A DNA stretch of 64,000 nt from positions 103,331-167,330 of the forward strand of contig JANWYV010000053.1 of assembly GCA_025055075.1 (NCBI GenBank). Reading direction: 5' to 3'. This document shows, piece by piece, positions 17,101 to 24,665 of the stretch. Each line of letters starts with the position of its first letter. Position 1 is the stretch's first letter. The stretch is from Blastocatellia bacterium (GTDB taxonomy: Bacteria; Acidobacteriota; Blastocatellia; HR10). The notes under the pieces are model-generated. The model searched no databases and was not told where the DNA came from. It saw only the letters and a program-made list of their open reading frames with translations. A program made the position numbers and the translations under genes.

Positions 17101-18157
17101 GGCGCGCTATCGCGGGGCCTTCGCGACCGACGTGCTCAATGGCGGCGTAGGTGATCTCGCAGTCCGAATTGATCAGCTCTCGGGGGCGGACTGGATCGTC
17201 AATCGTGGCTTCCCGGCCAACTACTTCCGACCCAATGCGCAGTTCGGGCAGATCTTCTACTTCGATTCCGGAGGCAGCTCGAGCTATCACGGCATGATCG
17301 TGCAACTGCAACGTCGCTATGAGAAGGGGCTGACGTTCGGCTTGGCCTATACGCTCTCGAAGTCCATTGATGACATGTCGGTGGATCCAGTGGCGGCGAC
17401 TTCTGGTGGCGGTTTGAGCACGACCAATTCGCGCACGCCGACCGATGTGCGGAACTTCAAGCTCGATCGCGCGCGCTCGGACTTCGATAATCGGCACGTG
17501 CTCGTCGTCAATTGGCTCTACGATCTGCCCTTCGGACGCGGGCAGAGGTGGGGGAGCGCCTGGCCAGGCGTCCTGCAGCACATTTTGGGCGGCTGGACCG
17601 TCACGGGCATTTACATCTATCAGAGCGGCGAGCCGTACACGATCAATTCGGGCGTGCGCACCGTTCATCAAACCAAGCAATCGCGCGCCGAAGTGCGCGG
17701 GCCGATGCCCAAGTCCAAGCTCCAGTTCGTTCCCGGAATCCAAGGGCCTGTGGTCTTCCACGTTGGTGATCGCATCGTGGATCCGGCCAGCCCCTTCTTC
17801 AACTGCCGGCAAGTGATCGGGACCGAGAGCTACTTCTGCATTCCGGCTCCCGGGCAGGCGGGGATGGGTCGGAACGCTGTGCAGGGGCCTGGCTTCTGGA
17901 ACGTGGACATGGGGCTCATCAAGAAGTTCCAGCTCACCGAGCGCGTGAAGCTCGACTTTCGCACAGAGCTCTTCAACGTCTTCAATCACCCGAACTTCGA
18001 GAACCCGCGGAATGCGAGCGTGGGATCGCCGACGCTCACAAGCGCTCTCTTTGGACAGACCTGCTGCGTGACGGCGGCTGTGCCCAGCTCGGCGACGATC
18101 ATCGCCAGGGGCGAGCCCAATCGCGTGATCCAATTCGCCTTGAAGCTCAGCTTCTGA
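14177..18157 (+). CDS. TonB-dependent receptor with N-terminal carboxypeptidase-regulatory domain (Oar-like)
   Basis: A 1326-residue outer-membrane receptor of the kind strongly expanded in Acidobacteriota. Residues 1-25 are a signal peptide (cleavage expected after VLAQ), residues about 28-112 an Ig-like carboxypeptidase-regulatory domain (ITGTVVDPTGAVIQDAVV, SLPVGTYTITVEYPGF), about 125-250 a plug domain, and the rest a large beta-barrel ending in the C-terminal aromatic IQFALKLSF expected for BAM recognition. Repeated FYAQDEWRV- and FNVFNHPNF-type segments match the Oar/CarboxypepD_reg TonB families. Ligand unknown; peptides or glycans are likely. It is monocistronic, with a strong promoter, AAGGAGGG ribosome-binding site and two tandem terminator hairpins. 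Confidence 0.92.
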   Translation: MRKTCRLLVVVLPLGFSLAVAVLAQTATSRITGTVVDPTGAVIQDAVVIARNEATGVEYKTTTTSAGTYALESLPVGTYTITVEYPGFRKYVGTNNVLTVGAPLVVNVTLEVGQPTEIVEVTGAYERIATTHAMLGGVVTRREIVELPLNGRNPLSLIILEPGLVQRTTGALGSGTHVFGSRDRAHNVTIDGIDANESSVPNPQSNIYRLNPDNVQEYRVVTHNATPEFGRNSGANVNIVTRSGTNEFHGDLFWFHRNTVLNANEWFNNAAGLEKPVLLLHQFGASGGGPIVKNKTFFFASWQGNRIKQTMPIAQSFGVPLVYTDTLKKQGIFRYFVPDPANPLILDGVVITRNSPRLVDPVTGALRPGVRMCATPTEVGCIRTYNIFANDPAGIGPDPLMRDMLAKFPSPNTFNVGDGLNTAGFIWNPPSEFKGPHLMFRVDHKFDENNSMFGRLLLSNWDTREGDFLNARPAIFPGFAPLGEVTRESQGLALNYRRVISPRLVNEFTTGFSRFMFTFLLREANTKLGVEPPPYGQECFGDNSLSLVDTPFCNTPFTRRAVSTIQFIDNLSYMRGAHNIRTGINFRFYRHNDNRGVPGGFNMWPTIIFSQSVRPPTANTAPGVAAGFPGAPGINATDNVNLLQAIVELMGIPARVQQAFVADFKRDQYLFAPFVAGTRVKQYNFYAQDEWRVRRNFTLTYGFRWEINAPPKDCCDRVFVPDRSLDGSQGPVTYVPADKWFKRMNWTTIAPRVSFAWDPRASGKMAIRAGYGIAFDTISTFQVTAISGMVPGSVLRCIVNVQDPPTGPCRDIPNDVRLSQLMAALRPLDLGPPTQKPSEQLRLPERPLGLAPQVGAFEPNLKVPTVHEWSLTIQRELPYAFVGQVGYIGKRGMRLYRAYDLNQFRYPPEFLQEFLKAQKNIMICKLNPDACLAAQAAAGIPAASRTVDNFAYFGLPGQEPLPLLSRLLNAPSPTSARYRGAFATDVLNGGVGDLAVRIDQLSGADWIVNRGFPANYFRPNAQFGQIFYFDSGGSSSYHGMIVQLQRRYEKGLTFGLAYTLSKSIDDMSVDPVAATSGGGLSTTNSRTPTDVRNFKLDRARSDFDNRHVLVVNWLYDLPFGRGQRWGSAWPGVLQHILGGWTVTGIYIYQSGEPYTINSGVRTVHQTKQSRAEVRGPMPKSKLQFVPGIQGPVVFHVGDRIVDPASPFFNCRQVIGTESYFCIPAPGQAGMGRNAVQGPGFWNVDMGLIKKFQLTERVKLDFRTELFNVFNHPNFENPRNASVGSPTLTSALFGQTCCVTAAVPSSATIIARGEPNRVIQFALKLSF

Positions 18158-18165
18158 TTCTCCGG

Positions 18166-18196
18166 AAGCGGCCGGGCTGTGACGGCCCGGCTGCTT
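18166..18196 (+). terminator. Hairpin after the TonB receptor gene
   Basis: A 12-bp stem with one G-U pair (AAGCGGCCGGGC with GCCCGGCTGCTT) and a 7-nt loop begins 8 nt after the stop. No T-run follows directly, so alone it would be a weak intrinsic terminator or a 3'-end stabiliser. Confidence 0.6.
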
Positions 18197-18216
18197 CTCG
18201 TCCTCACGAGTGGTAG

Positions 18217-18249
18217 AACGCCGGGGGATGGCCCCTGGCGTTTTCGTTT
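18217..18249 (+). terminator. Second, T-tailed terminator after the TonB receptor gene
   Basis: AACGCCGGGGG pairs with CCCCTGGCGTT (11 bp, one G-U) around a 4-nt loop ATGG, followed by TTCGTTT. This is a textbook intrinsic terminator and, together with the preceding hairpin, isolates the receptor gene from the downstream DUF72 operon. Confidence 0.8.
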
Positions 18250-18316
18250 GCGCAGTAAGCCGTTTTGAAATCATCTCCGCGCTCATTTCGATCCGTGAGG
18301 GGGGAAGTCCTCTCCA

Positions 18317-18345
18317 TTGAGAAAACGCCTTGCTCGTGGTATCTT
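18317..18345 (+). promoter_or_regulatory. Promoter of the DUF72-GT-HutH operon
   Basis: TTGAGA (18317-18322) and TATCTT (18340-18345) are 17 bp apart and lie 28 bp before the preferred ATG at 18374. The position also argues against using the in-frame TTG at 18317 as a start codon, since it would fall in the -35 box. Confidence 0.6.
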
Positions 18346-18373
18346 CCATCCCTTGGATACGGGGAACAGGGCG

Positions 18374-19231
18374 ATGATCCGCGTCGGGCCAGCCGGATGG
18401 TCGTACGAAGATTGGAAAGGGACGGTGTATCCGGATCCCCCGCCGCGTGGATTCGATCCGCTCCCATACATCGCCGAGTACTTCGACACCGTCGAGGTCA
18501 ACAGTAGCTTCTATCGTCCTCCGACGGAGAGGATGACCCGCAGTTGGGTGCGGCGCGTCGCACATAACCCCTGCTTCAAGTTCACGGCGAAGCTCTATCA
18601 GCGGTTCACGCACGAACGTGGAGCGGCCAGCGCCGAGGATGAACATCTCGTCAAGCGCGGAATGGAACCGCTCTTGGACGCTGATCGGCTCGGTGCCTTG
18701 CTCGTGCAATTCCCCTGGTCGTTCAAGAACACACCCGACGCGCGCGCCTACTTGCGGGAGCTTCTGGAGCGGTTTCGCGAATATCCGCTCGTCGTCGAAG
18801 TGCGTCACGGCTCTTGGAACGTCGAAGATGTGTATCAGTTCCTCGCTGAGCGCGGCGTTGGATTTTGCAATATTGATCAGCCCCTCTTTCATCGCTCCCT
18901 GCCGCCGACGTCGCGAGTGACGGCCGCCGTCGGATATGTGCGCCTGCACGGTCGAAATTACGAGAATTGGTTTGCGGAGAATGCTGATCCCGGGGCTCGT
19001 TATGATTATCTCTATTCGCCCGAGGAGTTGGAGCCATGGATCGAGAAGATCCGGCAGATCGGCGAGATCGCCCGCGAGGTCTACGTGATCACGAATAATC
19101 ACGTGCAGGGGAAGGGAGCCGTCAACGCCTTGGAATTGAGAGCGACCTTAGAAGGGCAGAAAGTCGCTGTTCCACCGCCGCTCCTGCAGCATTATCCCCG
19201 CTTGCAGGCGATCGCGCGTCCATCGGTATGA
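18374..19231 (+). CDS. DUF72 family protein
   Basis: A 285-residue TIM-barrel-like DUF72 protein. Family signatures: IRVGPAGWSYEDWKGTVYP at the start, YFDTVEVNSSFYRPPT near residue 40, LLVQFPWSF, VVEVRHGSW and VGYVRLHGRNYENW, and NNHVQGKGAVNALEL near the end. No biochemical activity is established for the family. The ATG at 18374 follows GGGGAACAGG and matches the conserved start. Its stop overlaps the glycosyltransferase ATG by 4 nt (ATGA), and that gene overlaps hutH in the same way, so three proteins are made from one coupled message. Confidence 0.88.
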   Translation: MIRVGPAGWSYEDWKGTVYPDPPPRGFDPLPYIAEYFDTVEVNSSFYRPPTERMTRSWVRRVAHNPCFKFTAKLYQRFTHERGAASAEDEHLVKRGMEPLLDADRLGALLVQFPWSFKNTPDARAYLRELLERFREYPLVVEVRHGSWNVEDVYQFLAERGVGFCNIDQPLFHRSLPPTSRVTAAVGYVRLHGRNYENWFAENADPGARYDYLYSPEELEPWIEKIRQIGEIAREVYVITNNHVQGKGAVNALELRATLEGQKVAVPPPLLQHYPRLQAIARPSV

Positions 19232-20742
19232 GAGAGCGCCTCACCATCGTGATCAGCTATGAGGATGAGGCGATCTTCGAGCGACAGAGGGCGCATTGTC
19301 AGCAGCTCGGCGAGCCGCTGCCGATTCGCGGCCTGCGACTGGATCCCGGATTCTCCGGTGCGGCCCTGAACGCACTTCTCGATTCGCTGAAGACCGATTA
19401 TCTCTTGCTCCTTCAGGCGGGAGCGTTCATTGAGATCGGCGAACGATCGCTCGCGCGGTTTCTTCAAGTCGCCGAGGAGAGTGAGGCCGGGATCGTCTAC
19501 GCCGATTATTTCGAGGACAGCGCCGGCGAGTTGCGCGCATGTCCGCTGAACGACTACCAGATGGGGAGCGTCAGCGAGGAATTCGATTTCGGACCGCTCC
19601 TGCTCTTGTCGCATCGGATCGCGCGTCAAGCGATCGCGCGATGTGGACCGATCCCCGTGGATCTCAAATGGGGCGGACTCTATGATCTGCGGCTGAAGAT
19701 CGCGACTGTCGGTGACATCGTGCGCATTCCCGAATGTCTCTACTCCTATCGTCGCGAAATTCGGATGTCGAGCGCGGAGCCTCCGCTGGAAGCGATCTTC
19801 CGCTACGTGGATCCCAGGAATCGCCCGGCGCAGCAGGAGATGGAGCGCGTCTTCACCGAGCACCTTCGGCGCGTGGGCGCCTATTTGGCGCCGACGTTCG
19901 CTCCGATCCCCCCGCCCGACGACGAGTATCCGGTGCTGGCGAGCGTGATCATCCCTGTGCGAAATCGCGAACGAACGATCGCCGATGCGTTGCGCAGCGC
20001 GCTCTCGCAGCGCACATCCTTTCCCTACAACGTGATCGTCGTGGATAATCATTCGGCGGATCAGACGACGGAGATCGTGCGACAGTGGGCGAGCGCGTTC
20101 CCGCATCTCATCCATCGGATTCCCCAACGTCGCGATTTGGGAATCGGGGGATGTTGGAACGAAGCCATCTTCTCTCCGGAGTGCGGGCTGTTCGCCGTGC
20201 AATTGGATTCGGATGATCTCTACGCGGATGAGACGACGTTGGAGACGATCGTGCGCGCGTTCTTCGATTTCGATCCAGAAGTCTTCGCTCAGGCGGTGGG
20301 GGAGCGATCGCGTCGAGAGGGGCCGACGCCCCGCTACGCGGCGGTCATTGGGGCTTATCGCACGGTGAATTTTCGTTTGGAGGAGATTCCGCCTGGCGTC
20401 GTGGATCATCGCGAATGGACGCGCGAGAACGGGCGCAATAACGCCCTGCGCGTGAAAGGCCTGGGAGCCCCTCGCGCTTACTACGTGCCGCTCCTGCGGC
20501 GCATCGGATTTCCCAACGTGAGCTATGGCGAGGATTACGCCGTCTGCTTGCGCCTCAGCCGCGAGTACGAAATCGGTCGCCTCTTTGAGCCGATTTATCT
20601 GGTGCGCCGATGGGAGGAGAACACAGATCACGCTGTATCGCGGGAAGTGTGGAATCGGTACGAGGCGTACAAGGATTGGGTGCGAACGGTAGAGATCCGA
20701 GCGCGGCAGCGGCGAAATCGCGAGATCGGGGAGGGACCATGA
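19228..20742 (+). CDS. Tandem family-2 glycosyltransferase with a degenerate N-terminal domain
   Basis: A 504-residue protein with two GT-A-like halves. Residues about 225-450 form a normal family-2 domain: SVIIPVRNRERTI, IVVDNHSADQTTEIV and the metal-binding QLDSDD with Asp327 and Asp329. Residues 1-215 look like a second copy lacking the DxD: LLLLQAGAFIEIG stands where it should be, followed by VYADYFED and DYQMGSVSEEFDFGPLLLL. No signal peptide or membrane segment is seen. Its start and stop both overlap neighbours by 4 nt (DUF72 upstream, hutH downstream). Acceptor and donor are unknown. Confidence 0.8.
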   Translation: MRERLTIVISYEDEAIFERQRAHCQQLGEPLPIRGLRLDPGFSGAALNALLDSLKTDYLLLLQAGAFIEIGERSLARFLQVAEESEAGIVYADYFEDSAGELRACPLNDYQMGSVSEEFDFGPLLLLSHRIARQAIARCGPIPVDLKWGGLYDLRLKIATVGDIVRIPECLYSYRREIRMSSAEPPLEAIFRYVDPRNRPAQQEMERVFTEHLRRVGAYLAPTFAPIPPPDDEYPVLASVIIPVRNRERTIADALRSALSQRTSFPYNVIVVDNHSADQTTEIVRQWASAFPHLIHRIPQRRDLGIGGCWNEAIFSPECGLFAVQLDSDDLYADETTLETIVRAFFDFDPEVFAQAVGERSRREGPTPRYAAVIGAYRTVNFRLEEIPPGVVDHREWTRENGRNNALRVKGLGAPRAYYVPLLRRIGFPNVSYGEDYAVCLRLSREYEIGRLFEPIYLVRRWEENTDHAVSREVWNRYEAYKDWVRTVEIRARQRRNREIGEGP

Positions 20743-22235
20743 TCGCGATTGATGGAAATTCGCTCACGCTGGAGCAACTCGAGGCCGTGGCTGTGGATCG
20801 AGAGCCGGTGGAGATCGCCCCAGAGGCATTCGCCCGCATGGAGGCCTCGCGCCGCGTGGTCGAGGAGATTTTACGAAGCGGGCGCGTCGTCTACGGCGTG
20901 AACACGGGCTTCGGAAAATTGAGCGGGGTGACGATCCCACAGGAGGCGACGCGCCGATTGCAACTGAACCTCGTGCGCAGTCACGCCGCGGGCGTCGGTG
21001 AGCCACTCGGCGAAGCTGAGACGCGGGCGATGATGCTGGCGCGGGCCAACGTCCTGGCCAAGGGATATTCGGGCGTGCGCCCGGTCGTTGTGGAGACGCT
21101 CGTGGGCATGTTGAACGCGGGGATTCATCCCATCGTCCCTTCGCGCGGATCCGTGGGGGCTAGTGGCGATCTCGCTCCGCTCGCCCATCTGGCGCTGGCG
21201 ATGATCGGCGAAGGAGAGGTCTTATATCGCGGAGAACGCCGAAAGGCTCATGAAGCGCTCATGGAAGCGGGGATCGCGCCCCTGCAGTTAGAGGCAAAGG
21301 AGGGGATCGCCCTTTTGAATGGCACGCAGGCGATGGTCGCCGTCGGCGCGCTTTGCTTGCAACGTGCCAAACGCCTAGCCGATATCGCCGACGTCGCCGG
21401 CGCCATGTCTCTGGAGGCCTTGCATGGCACAAATGCTGCCTGCGATCCGCGTCTGCAGGCCGTGCGGCCACATCCCGGACAGCGCGAGGTCGCCGAGCGC
21501 ATCCTCCGACTCACCGAGGGGAGCGAGATCATGCTCTCGCACAAGGACTGCCCGCGCGTGCAGGATGCGTACAGTTTGCGCTGCATGCCTCAAGTGCATG
21601 GAGCCGTGCGCGATGTCATCCGTCATGTCGAGAACGTCGTGAGCATCGAGTTGAACAGCGCCACGGATAATCCCCTAGTTTTCGCCGAGACGGGCGACGT
21701 GCTCCTTGGAGGGAATTTCCATGGCGAGATCCTCGCGCTCGCGTTCGACTATCTGGCGATGGCGCTCGCGGAGCTAGGGGCGATTTCCGAGCGTCGGATC
21801 GAACGACTCGTGAATCCGGATTTGAGCGAACTGCCGCCGTTTCTGACGACGAATCCGGGCATGTGCTCCGGAATGATGCTCTTGCAGATCGTCGCTGTCT
21901 CGCTCGTCGGGGAGAACAAGGTCCTTGCGCATCCGGCATCCGTGGATTCGCTGCCGACGTCGGGGAATAAGGAAGATCACGTCAGCATGGGGATGACATC
22001 CGCCTTGAAACTCCGGCAAGTGCTTGACAATGTCGAGTACATCCTGGCCATCGAGCTGCTCTGCGCAGCTCAAGGGTTGGACTATCTGAGCCCCTTGCGT
22101 CCCGGACGGGGGGTGCAAATGGCTTATGAGCGCCTTCGCGCGTTGGTCTCACCGTTGACCGAAGATCGAGTCTTGGCGTCTGATGTCGAGCGCGTGCGCG
22201 CGCACCTCATGGATTTCGCCACCATCCCGATCTGA
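20739..22235 (+). CDS. hutH: Histidine ammonia-lyase
   Basis: Converts L-histidine to urocanate and ammonia through the self-made MIO cofactor. The 498-residue protein has the MIO triad Ala141-Ser142-Gly143 in RGSVGASGDLAPLAHLAL, VYGVNTGFGKLS near residue 51, NSATDNPLVF, GNFHGE and NKEDHVSMG. RSHAAGVGEP with Ser81-His82 is the histidine-type selectivity segment rather than a phenylalanine or tyrosine type. The ATG at 20739 overlaps the glycosyltransferase stop (ATGA). No hutU, hutI or hutG genes are in the window, so this enzyme is genetically tied to DUF72 and a glycosyltransferase instead of the usual degradation pathway. Confidence 0.93.
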   Translation: MIAIDGNSLTLEQLEAVAVDREPVEIAPEAFARMEASRRVVEEILRSGRVVYGVNTGFGKLSGVTIPQEATRRLQLNLVRSHAAGVGEPLGEAETRAMMLARANVLAKGYSGVRPVVVETLVGMLNAGIHPIVPSRGSVGASGDLAPLAHLALAMIGEGEVLYRGERRKAHEALMEAGIAPLQLEAKEGIALLNGTQAMVAVGALCLQRAKRLADIADVAGAMSLEALHGTNAACDPRLQAVRPHPGQREVAERILRLTEGSEIMLSHKDCPRVQDAYSLRCMPQVHGAVRDVIRHVENVVSIELNSATDNPLVFAETGDVLLGGNFHGEILALAFDYLAMALAELGAISERRIERLVNPDLSELPPFLTTNPGMCSGMMLLQIVAVSLVGENKVLAHPASVDSLPTSGNKEDHVSMGMTSALKLRQVLDNVEYILAIELLCAAQGLDYLSPLRPGRGVQMAYERLRALVSPLTEDRVLASDVERVRAHLMDFATIPI

Positions 22236-22318
22236 CGCGGTCATGGCTCCGTCTCTTGTGGGAAAGAACGCATCGGCTTGCAGCGCGCCTTGCGGCAGTG
22301 GCGGTCAAAGTCCCTCCC

Positions 22319-22347
22319 TTGAAACGCCGAGGATGGCTTCTTATCAT
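22319..22347 (+). promoter_or_regulatory. Promoter upstream of the small membrane protein gene
   Basis: TTGAAA (22319-22324) and TATCAT (22342-22347) with a 17-bp spacer. The expected transcription start falls at a direct repeat of CTCATGCG (22354-22361 and 22368-22375), which may be an operator or chance. The leader to the ATG at 22468 would be about 115 nt. Confidence 0.55.
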
Positions 22348-22467
22348 ATACTGCTCATGCGAGGACTCTCATGCGGTTCTCCGCAAAGCGAGGTCGCGAG
22401 AGCATAATGCCGTGGGACACGTCCGGATGAGCAACAGGAAGTCACCACAGCAAAGGAGGGGCCTTCG

Positions 22468-22767
22468 ATGTGGGATGCGATCAAGGAAATGCTGCTCATT
22501 AATGTCATCTCTCTGGTGATCGCCCTGGTCTCATTGGGCTTGGCGATTTGGGCGGCGGTGAGCGATCGCTTCAAGGGAGGCATTGATGACCTTTTCCTTG
22601 TATTGGCGGGCGCGCTCTTAGCCTTGCTCTTCTTGATCCCCCCGATCCTAACGCTCAAGCGCAGCGGCGTGCTCGAACGCCTTCGCGCCCGTGCGAAGCA
22701 TCCGGTAACCGAACCGGCTCAACCGACATCTCCTTCAGTGGCCGAGGAAAAGGCCACGGTCGAGTGA
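22468..22767 (+). CDS. Small membrane protein of unknown function
   Basis: A 99-residue protein not recognised as a known family. Two hydrophobic helices (about residues 9-30, NVISLVIALVSLGLAIW, and 41-63, FLVLAGALLALLFLIPP) are separated by a short charged loop, and the C-terminal 35 residues are basic then Pro/Thr/Glu-rich and probably cytosolic. AAAGGAGGGG precedes the ATG at good distance. It is followed after 22 nt by the ABC-2 permease gene and may be cotranscribed with it. Confidence 0.65.
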   Translation: MWDAIKEMLLINVISLVIALVSLGLAIWAAVSDRFKGGIDDLFLVLAGALLALLFLIPPILTLKRSGVLERLRARAKHPVTEPAQPTSPSVAEEKATVE

Positions 22768-22789
22768 AGCGCCTGATAGGACAGGGGGG

Positions 22790-23647
22790 ATGCCTCAGGT
22801 AAAGGACGTCGAGATCTCGCTTCCGATCGAGCGGAAGGTAGGTTTTCCTCCTGCGCGCCTCTCCGCTGGTCTCTTGGCGACGATCTCATTGTGGCATCGG
22901 GAGCTGATCCGCTTCTATCGTCAGCGAAGTCGCGTCCTCGGCGTCATCGGTTCTCCCCTGGTGTTCTGGTGGTTGGTCGGGTCGGGATTGGGAGATTCCT
23001 TCCGCGCGAATGGACACGGCACGGGGTATTTGCAGTATTTCTTCCCTGGCACCGTGTTGCTCATCGTCTTGTTCACGTCCATTTTTTGCATGATGTCGGT
23101 CATCGAGGATCGGCACGCGGGATTCTTACAATCGGTCTTGGCCGCTCCCATCCCGCGAGCAGCTCTCGTATTGGGGAAGGTTCTGGGAGGAACGACGCTC
23201 GCCACCCTGCAAGGAGCGATCTTGCTGCCGCTAGCTCCATTTGTCGGTATCTCGCTGACGCTCGGACAGGCGGTGGGGCTTGTGGCTTTTCTTTTCCTGC
23301 TCGCTTTCGGGATCACGGCGTTCGGATTTTTCCTCGCGTGGCGACTGGACTCGACGCACGGCTTTCATGCCGTCGTCAACCTGATCCTCATCCCGATGTG
23401 GCTCGTCTCCGGGGCGCTCTTCCCTATGAGCGGTGCATCCCCCTGGGTCGCTTGGCTGATGCGGGTGAATCCGTTGACCTATAGCACCGCTGGCCTTCAG
23501 CGGCTGCTCTTCCTTCAACATCCCCAGGCGGTGACACAAGCGCCGAGCTTTTCTCTCGCGCTCGGCGTGACGCTGCTCTTCAGTCTTCTGGCTTTCCTCC
23601 TGGCTTTAGTGGTCGTCGCTCGGCGCCCATATCAGGTCACAGGATGA
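22790..23647 (+). CDS. ABC-2 type transporter permease (DrrB/NodJ type)
   Basis: A 285-residue permease with six predicted helices. After a 30-residue cytosolic N-terminus come LWHRELIRFYRQRSRVLGV, the helix GTVLLIVLFTSIFCMMSVIE followed by DRHAGFLQSVLAAPIPR, and the family signature near the C-terminus, SGALFPMSGASPWVAWL then MRVNPLTYSTAGLQRL. The membrane part of an exporter needs an ATPase; none is adjacent, and the canonical ATPase at 685-1623 lacks a permease. DUF420 follows on the opposite strand, 40 nt away; in other bacteria these permeases are often found near DUF420 and SCO/cytochrome-oxidase genes. Confidence 0.87.
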   Translation: MPQVKDVEISLPIERKVGFPPARLSAGLLATISLWHRELIRFYRQRSRVLGVIGSPLVFWWLVGSGLGDSFRANGHGTGYLQYFFPGTVLLIVLFTSIFCMMSVIEDRHAGFLQSVLAAPIPRAALVLGKVLGGTTLATLQGAILLPLAPFVGISLTLGQAVGLVAFLFLLAFGITAFGFFLAWRLDSTHGFHAVVNLILIPMWLVSGALFPMSGASPWVAWLMRVNPLTYSTAGLQRLLFLQHPQAVTQAPSFSLALGVTLLFSLLAFLLALVVVARRPYQVTG

Positions 23648-23687
23648 GGACCCGTGGCCCACACCCTCGTCTCCGGAGGAATGGTCC

Positions 23688-24092
23688 TCACAAATGGTAG
23701 AGCATCACGTAAATCGCTACCCCCGTGACCGAGACATAAAGCCATAGCGGAAGCGTCCACCGAGCGATCTGCCGATGTCGGACATATTCTCCACGCAGTG
23801 CGCGAAGGAGCGTCACAAGGACCATCGGGAGGATCGCCAGCGCCAGGACCGTGTGCGAGATCAAAATCGTGAAGTACACGATTCGGATGGCCCCGCCTTT
23901 CGGAAAAGGCGTGGTGCCATGAAGGGAGTGGTAGGCCACGTAGGAGAGCAGGAAGAGAACCGAGCTGGTGATAGCGGCGAGCATGCACATGCGATGGGCG
24001 TTCACCTCCCGCCGACGGATGAACCGATATCCCGCGAGCAAAAGGAGCGCGCTTGCCAGATTCAACCCCGCATTCACCGTCGGCCAGAGCAT
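23688..24092 (-). CDS. DUF420 family membrane protein
   Basis: A 134-residue protein with four predicted helices and the full DUF420 pattern: LWPTVNAGLNLASALLLLAG, FIRRREVNAHRMCMLAA, VAYHSLHGTTPFPKGG, TILISHTVLALAILPMVL and the end ARWTLPLWLYVSVTGVAIY. DUF420 proteins are usually linked to cytochrome oxidase assembly loci, but none is visible here. I place the start at 24092 because MLWPTVNAGLN aligns with the usual family start; the frame is open for 109 more codons upstream but those are not DUF420-like. The first 90 bp are duplicated at 25143-25232. Confidence 0.85.
   Translation of the reverse strand: MLWPTVNAGLNLASALLLLAGYRFIRRREVNAHRMCMLAAITSSVLFLLSYVAYHSLHGTTPFPKGGAIRIVYFTILISHTVLALAILPMVLVTLLRALRGEYVRHRQIARWTLPLWLYVSVTGVAIYVMLYHL
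24003..24092 (-). repeat. 90-bp repeat, source copy (first 30 codons of DUF420)
   Basis: Identical to 25143-25232 except for four transitions. In gene sense it begins exactly at the ATG and ends after codon 30. The two copies are in the same orientation, 1140 bp apart, and bracket the toxin-antitoxin genes. Confidence 0.9.
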
Positions 24093-24446
24093 ACGTATCA
24101 GCTGGATGACAAGAGGGAGATTATACGCGACATTCCTCGCCTGTGGCGAGAGGGCGATGAAGAGTTGCCGTCTCCTCGGGAAGTTGATGCCGCCGATGCC
24201 AGCGGCGATGGCGGCATGCGTTGGACCGATGGCGTTAAGGCACTGGAAGCCCGGTAGAGGTATCGCGAGGGGAGATGTTTGCGCGCTGGCGGGAGGCCCG
24301 GATAAAATAGCGAAGGAAATTCCGACATATGGTTGAAGTCGTGAGCGCTGGGATTTAGCGACTGATCTGCAAGGAGCCTTATGCCGATATTTGAGGACGT
24401 TGAAAGGTATTGACGCCACAGAAGACGTGGAGGCAGAAGGAGGAGT
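24093..24446. other. Intergenic stretch between DUF420 and the toxin-antitoxin pair
   Basis: Contains no gene I can support. An open frame continues upstream of DUF420 on the minus strand to 24419 without a convincing start or domain. A possible plus-strand promoter, TTGCGC then TAAAAT with 18 bp between (about 24280-24309), points towards the toxin-antitoxin genes but is 140 nt away from them. Confidence 0.5.
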
Positions 24447-24665
24447 ATGCTGAAAACAGTCGAAGCGGTCATTGATGAGCAGAACAACGTTCGCCTATTG
24501 GAACCGGTTCAATTGCCGGGGCCGCGGCGGGCTCTCGTCGTCATTCTCGATGAGCCGGTAATCCGCGTCCCCGAAACGGCACTTTTGAGCGAACCTGCAT
24601 TAGCTGAGGATTGGAATAGGCCAGAAGAAGACGCCGCATGGTCCTACCTACAGTCGGAAGCGTAG
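24447..24665 (+). CDS. Putative antitoxin of a MazF-type module
   Basis: A 72-residue protein beginning MLKTVEAVIDEQNNVRLLEP. The opening resembles short beta-rich antitoxins and DUF104/DUF2281-like proteins that start with a similar exchange of charged and hydrophobic residues; the acidic C-terminus (EDWNRPEEDAAWSYLQSE) fits the toxin-binding tail. AGGAGGAG lies 2-9 nt upstream of the ATG. It overlaps the toxin gene by 28 nt, the usual toxin-antitoxin arrangement. Identification rests mainly on that context. Confidence 0.65.
   Translation: MLKTVEAVIDEQNNVRLLEPVQLPGPRRALVVILDEPVIRVPETALLSEPALAEDWNRPEEDAAWSYLQSEA

Noticed and set aside
17090..19102. A 670-codon minus-strand open frame opposite the TonB receptor and the DUF72 gene.
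   Set aside because: It covers two well-supported plus-strand genes, their terminators and promoter, and has no recognisable domain; it is an antisense shadow.
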